9,192 bases of DNA from assembly GCA_910577065.1 (NCBI GenBank), contig CAJTLD010000030.1:1-9192 (forward strand). Direction: 5' to 3'. Positions 6,990 to 9,192 of the stretch are shown piece after piece (the first letter of the stretch is position 1; the number at the start of each line of letters is the position of its first letter). A program made the position numbers and the translations under genes. The DNA is from an uncultured Lachnospiraceae bacterium (lineage in GTDB: Bacteria > Bacillota > Clostridia > Lachnospirales > Lachnospiraceae). Below the pieces are notes generated by a model. The model made no database searches. It was not told the DNA's origin and was given only the letters and a program-made list of their open reading frames with translations.

Positions 6990-8345
6990 TCATGGAAGCG
7001 CCAGCCTTTGCCCTACATAGATATAGTCCTGATCTGTAATTGCATTTGCTTCGCACAGTGGGGTTATCATAGCGTAATCCTGATATATTTTATAGCAAAT
7101 CTGGCGCAGGCTGTCTCCCTGCTGCACAATATAATACCCCTGGGTTTGGTATTGTTCCCCTTCTGTCTGCGCCGGCGGGGCCTCCTGCCCTTCGTCCGTT
7201 TCCTGCGGCTGTACCTCCTGATCCGGGGGCTGCTGCCCGGCTTCGTCGTCCGTTTCGGGTTTCTGTGCGGTTTCACTGCCGCTTTCCGGCTCTTTTACTT
7301 CGGGTTCTTCCTGCGGCGGCACGATAGGATCCGTTTCTTCGGCCTGCGGCTCTTTTTGCACGCCGCTTTCACCGCTGAACTGCGCGAGCGCAGCCGCGAC
7401 TTCTTCTTTGGGTTCTTCCAGGGGTAGGACGTTTCCGCTGACCGTTTCTACCGGAACCTGGTTTTTCACATTCTCTTTTTCCTGCTCTGTGGTTTCCATG
7501 GCATTTGACATAACCGATATGGTCTGCTCCATTTGTTCCATCTGGCGGATGTTCCCAAGCAAAAGTACGCTGACCGTACAAAGTACCAGAACCATCAAAA
7601 TAGACGTCAGATAAGACAAAAGGCCTGTCCCCTGTTTTTCGTTCTTTTCCTTCTTTTCCAGCATCATTGCCCGGTAATTCTGAGCCGCCCTGTCCTCGTT
7701 TCTTTCTGTGGGCGAAGCTTCTCCAAACGCCGATTCCCGCTTACTGATCAGGTATTCCTGCATACCCGGGTTTTTTTCATAATAAATAAAATAGCCTTCC
7801 TTACGGGACAGCCGGCCTCCCCGCCAGACATAAAACGCCTCTTCACGCTCCCTGGAATCCATCAAAAAAAAGAACTGGTATGGGCTGATGAAATGGCTTC
7901 GGTGCACCGCTTCCATCTCCGGCGTAATTTCAAGCGCATTGCCGGGCAGATCTAACGCCCAGCCAACCACTTCAGACTTGCCGAAAAACCGCTGCAGTTC
8001 TTTATGTATCAGCCTTAAAGTATCGTCGTTTAATTCCGGCATCGCTTCCGAAAAAGGGTCGTATTCCACCTCAATCGCCCCACAGATGAACGCGCAGCTG
8101 CGGTTGGAAAAATGATTGATTTCCCCCACCAGAGCCAAAAGCCTTGGAAAAATCTCTTCCTGCGCGCCAAACGCCACGGATCCCTGGCAATCCGCCACAG
8201 TATATATTTGCGCAGGATGCAGATATGTATAAACGTAGTCTTCCATGTAAATCCGGAAATCCTTTTCCGGGTTTCCAATCTGGCGTATGTTTTTAGGAAG
8301 TTTTCCTTCTGCGTTTTTTTCTGTGTGCTGTACGATTTCGATCAT
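6990..8345 (-). CDS. Membrane protein: inactive MPN/JAB-like domain, TM helix, Glu/Pro linker, LysM
   Basis: The 451-aa product has four parts. Residues about 35-195 form a cytoplasmic domain that reads like an MPN/JAB fold: strand CAFICGAIEVEY (84-95), a helix, then EVVGWALDLPG (125-135), followed by a helix and the strand FFFLMD (158-163). A transmembrane helix spans about 243-264, preceded by KKEKNEK, so the N-terminus is inside. A possible short coiled coil (265-298) and a long Glu/Pro/Gln/Asp-rich linker (about 305-400) follow outside. A LysM domain (404-450, starting YYIVQQGDSLRQICYKIYQ) should bind peptidoglycan. In the position of the JAMM motif HxHPG the protein has LDLPG, so both metal-binding histidines are Leu and catalysis is unlikely. 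The ATG at 8345 follows AAGGGG. The LysM and TM calls are firm; the MPN assignment is inference from pattern. It could link an intracellular partner to the cell wall. Confidence 0.85.
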   Translation of the reverse strand: MIEIVQHTEKNAEGKLPKNIRQIGNPEKDFRIYMEDYVYTYLHPAQIYTVADCQGSVAFGAQEEIFPRLLALVGEINHFSNRSCAFICGAIEVEYDPFSEAMPELNDDTLRLIHKELQRFFGKSEVVGWALDLPGNALEITPEMEAVHRSHFISPYQFFFLMDSREREEAFYVWRGGRLSRKEGYFIYYEKNPGMQEYLISKRESAFGEASPTERNEDRAAQNYRAMMLEKKEKNEKQGTGLLSYLTSILMVLVLCTVSVLLLGNIRQMEQMEQTISVMSNAMETTEQEKENVKNQVPVETVSGNVLPLEEPKEEVAAALAQFSGESGVQKEPQAEETDPIVPPQEEPEVKEPESGSETAQKPETDDEAGQQPPDQEVQPQETDEGQEAPPAQTEGEQYQTQGYYIVQQGDSLRQICYKIYQDYAMITPLCEANAITDQDYIYVGQRLALP

Positions 8346-8383
8346 GTGCTACCCCTTCTTTCTGCATTTCTTTGGGATACTCT

Positions 8384-8411
8384 ATCATATGCAGCCCGAA
8401 TTTTTTGCAAA
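8384..8411 (-). promoter_or_regulatory. Possible promoter of the LysM protein gene
   Basis: On the minus strand TTTGCA (8411-8406) and TATGAT (8389-8384) are 16 nt apart, just downstream of the recR terminator and about 40 nt upstream of the ATG at 8345. The match is imperfect (4 of 6 and 5 of 6), but a promoter is needed here because the terminator isolates the gene from recR. Confidence 0.45.
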
Positions 8412-8442
8412 TCCTTGGTAGCGGTTCTTAGAACATTTCGAC

Positions 8443-8475
8443 AAAAAAACACGCCGGATTCTAAAATCCAACGCG
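8443..8475 (-). terminator. Intrinsic terminator after recR
   Basis: On the minus strand an 11-bp stem (8475-8465 with 8460-8450) includes three G-U pairs in RNA, has the 4-nt loop TTAG, and is followed at once by seven T (8449-8443). It starts 17 nt beyond the recR stop codon. The G-U pairs make the stem asymmetric on DNA, so it works well only in the minus-strand direction. Confidence 0.9.
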
Positions 8476-8491
8476 CTTTTCCATTCTCCTA

Positions 8492-9088
8492 TCATAATTC
8501 CCTTCTGCCTTCCAACGCACGCAAAAGCGTCACCTCGTCAATATACTCCAAATCTCCCCCAACCGGTACGCCGCTGGCAATCCGCGTCACTTTCACCCCG
8601 GCAGGCTTAATCAGTTTGCTGATATACATAGCTGTAGTTTCCCCCTCAAGACTCGAGTTTGTGGCGATAATCACTTCCTCCACATCTTTTTGCAGGCGCA
8701 CCAAAAGTTCTTTTAAACGTATATCGCCGGGCCCGATTCCAAGCATGGGGGATATAGCGCCGTGCAGGACATGATAAACCCCTTCATATTTGCCTGTTTT
8801 TTCATAGGCGGCCAAATCCCTGCTGTTTTCCACTACCATTACGGTACGGTGATCCCTGCCGCTGTTTTTACAGATGGGGCAGAGTTCATCGTCGGTCAGC
8901 GTACAGCATTCTTTACAGTAACGGACGTTCTCCCTGGCCTCCGTAATAGCTAAGGCAAGCCCCTGTACATTGTCCTTTGGCATATTTAAAATATGGAACG
9001 CCAGACGCTGCGCGGACTTCGTCCCAATACCGGGCAGGCGGGAGAGTTCTTCTACCAGGCGGTTTATCTGGCGGCTGTAGTAATCCAT
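8492..9088 (-). CDS. recR: Recombination mediator protein RecR
   Basis: RecR acts with RecO (and RecF) to load RecA on SSB-coated single-stranded DNA at gaps and stalled forks. The 198-aa product has the standard length and layout: an N-terminal helix-hairpin-helix with LPGIGTKSAQRLAF at 18-31, a zinc finger with Cys58, Cys61, Cys70 and Cys73, and a Toprim domain starting near 81 with VVENSRD at 85-91 and IIATNSSLEGE at 140-150. It ends with ASGVPVGGDLEYIDEVTLLRAL. The ATG at 9088 gives the family N-terminus MDYYSRQINRLVEELSRLPG. The ribosome binding site is G-rich but not a clean AGGAGG. It lies 13 nt after a YbaB-type gene, the order (usually dnaX-ybaB-recR) widespread in bacteria, and is the last gene of that unit. 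Confidence 0.98.
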   Translation of the reverse strand: MDYYSRQINRLVEELSRLPGIGTKSAQRLAFHILNMPKDNVQGLALAITEARENVRYCKECCTLTDDELCPICKNSGRDHRTVMVVENSRDLAAYEKTGKYEGVYHVLHGAISPMLGIGPGDIRLKELLVRLQKDVEEVIIATNSSLEGETTAMYISKLIKPAGVKVTRIASGVPVGGDLEYIDEVTLLRALEGRREL

Positions 9089-9101
9089 ATCCGCCCCGTC
9101 C

Positions 9102-9192
9102 CTAGAATGGCATGCCGCCTAAACCGCCGCCAATCCCTCCGGTAATTTTGGACATGGAAGCCGCGGAAATTTCTTCCAGCTTGCGGAACGCT
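9102..9192 (-). CDS. YbaB/EbfC nucleoid-associated protein, C-terminal end (partial)
   Basis: Only the last 29 codons and the stop (TAG at 9104-9102) are in the window. The translated end, AFRKLEEISAASMSKITG followed by a Gly-rich tail finishing GGMPF, is the typical C-terminus of YbaB/EbfC proteins, small dimeric DNA-binding proteins associated with the nucleoid. Its position 13 nt before recR supports this, since the two genes are neighbours in most bacteria and probably share a transcript. The 5' end and promoter lie beyond the right edge. Confidence 0.9.
   Translation of the reverse strand, partial: AFRKLEEISAASMSKITGGIGGGLGGMPF

Noticed and set aside
7008..7427. 139-codon plus-strand open frame, Leu/Phe/Arg-rich
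   Set aside because: It is the complement of the Glu/Pro-rich linker and LysM region; the composition follows from the antisense of that biased sequence.
8112..8774. 220-codon plus-strand open frame opposite the LysM gene and recR
   Set aside because: It lies antisense across the 5' part of the LysM gene, the recR terminator and about half of recR, which have clear family matches. The product resembles no family I know and has no good ribosome binding site.

Overview
This window looks like a chromosomal segment from a low-to-mid-GC Gram-positive anaerobe of class Clostridia, most likely family Lachnospiraceae. The assignment rests on the EF-Tu and EF-G sequences, an S12 with the loop insertion typical of Firmicutes, strong AGGAGG-type ribosome binding sites, sigma-A type promoters, and the neighbourhood recR / LysM protein / DUF5711 protein / CvpA-like protein. 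Family level is an inference from remembered sequence, not from a search. Nothing suggests a phage, plasmid, insertion sequence or CRISPR array.

Almost everything is on the minus strand. Reading in the direction of transcription (right to left), the window opens with the C-terminal 29 codons of a YbaB/EbfC nucleoid-associated protein, followed 13 nt later by recR. A good intrinsic terminator closes that unit. Next comes a single gene for a membrane protein with a cytoplasmic MPN/JAB-like domain, one transmembrane helix, a long acidic Pro/Glu-rich linker and a C-terminal extracytoplasmic LysM domain. A TGn-extended -10 promoter then precedes a two-gene unit: a DUF5711 protein (one TM helix plus a predicted extracytoplasmic beta-propeller-like domain) and a four-TM CvpA family protein. 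These three genes look like a cell-envelope module.

A small plus-strand ORF (64 aa, good ribosome binding site) lies between the end of the CvpA gene and the promoter of the next operon, and is transcribed away from that promoter.

The left half is the str operon in canonical order rpsL-rpsG-fusA-tuf, encoding S12, S7, EF-G and EF-Tu. It starts from a perfect consensus promoter (TTGACA, 17 bp, TATAAT) and ends in a strong intrinsic terminator at the left edge. tuf has a second near-perfect promoter of its own. fusA and rpsG appear to start at TTG and GTG; the longer versions of both reading frames contain the Shine-Dalgarno sequence and should be trimmed. The 222-nt rpsL-rpsG gap is unusually long and can form mutually exclusive hairpins, so it is a candidate regulatory RNA. 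rpoB and rpoC are not within 4.5 kb upstream of rpsL, so the common rpoBC-rpsL linkage is absent or interrupted here.
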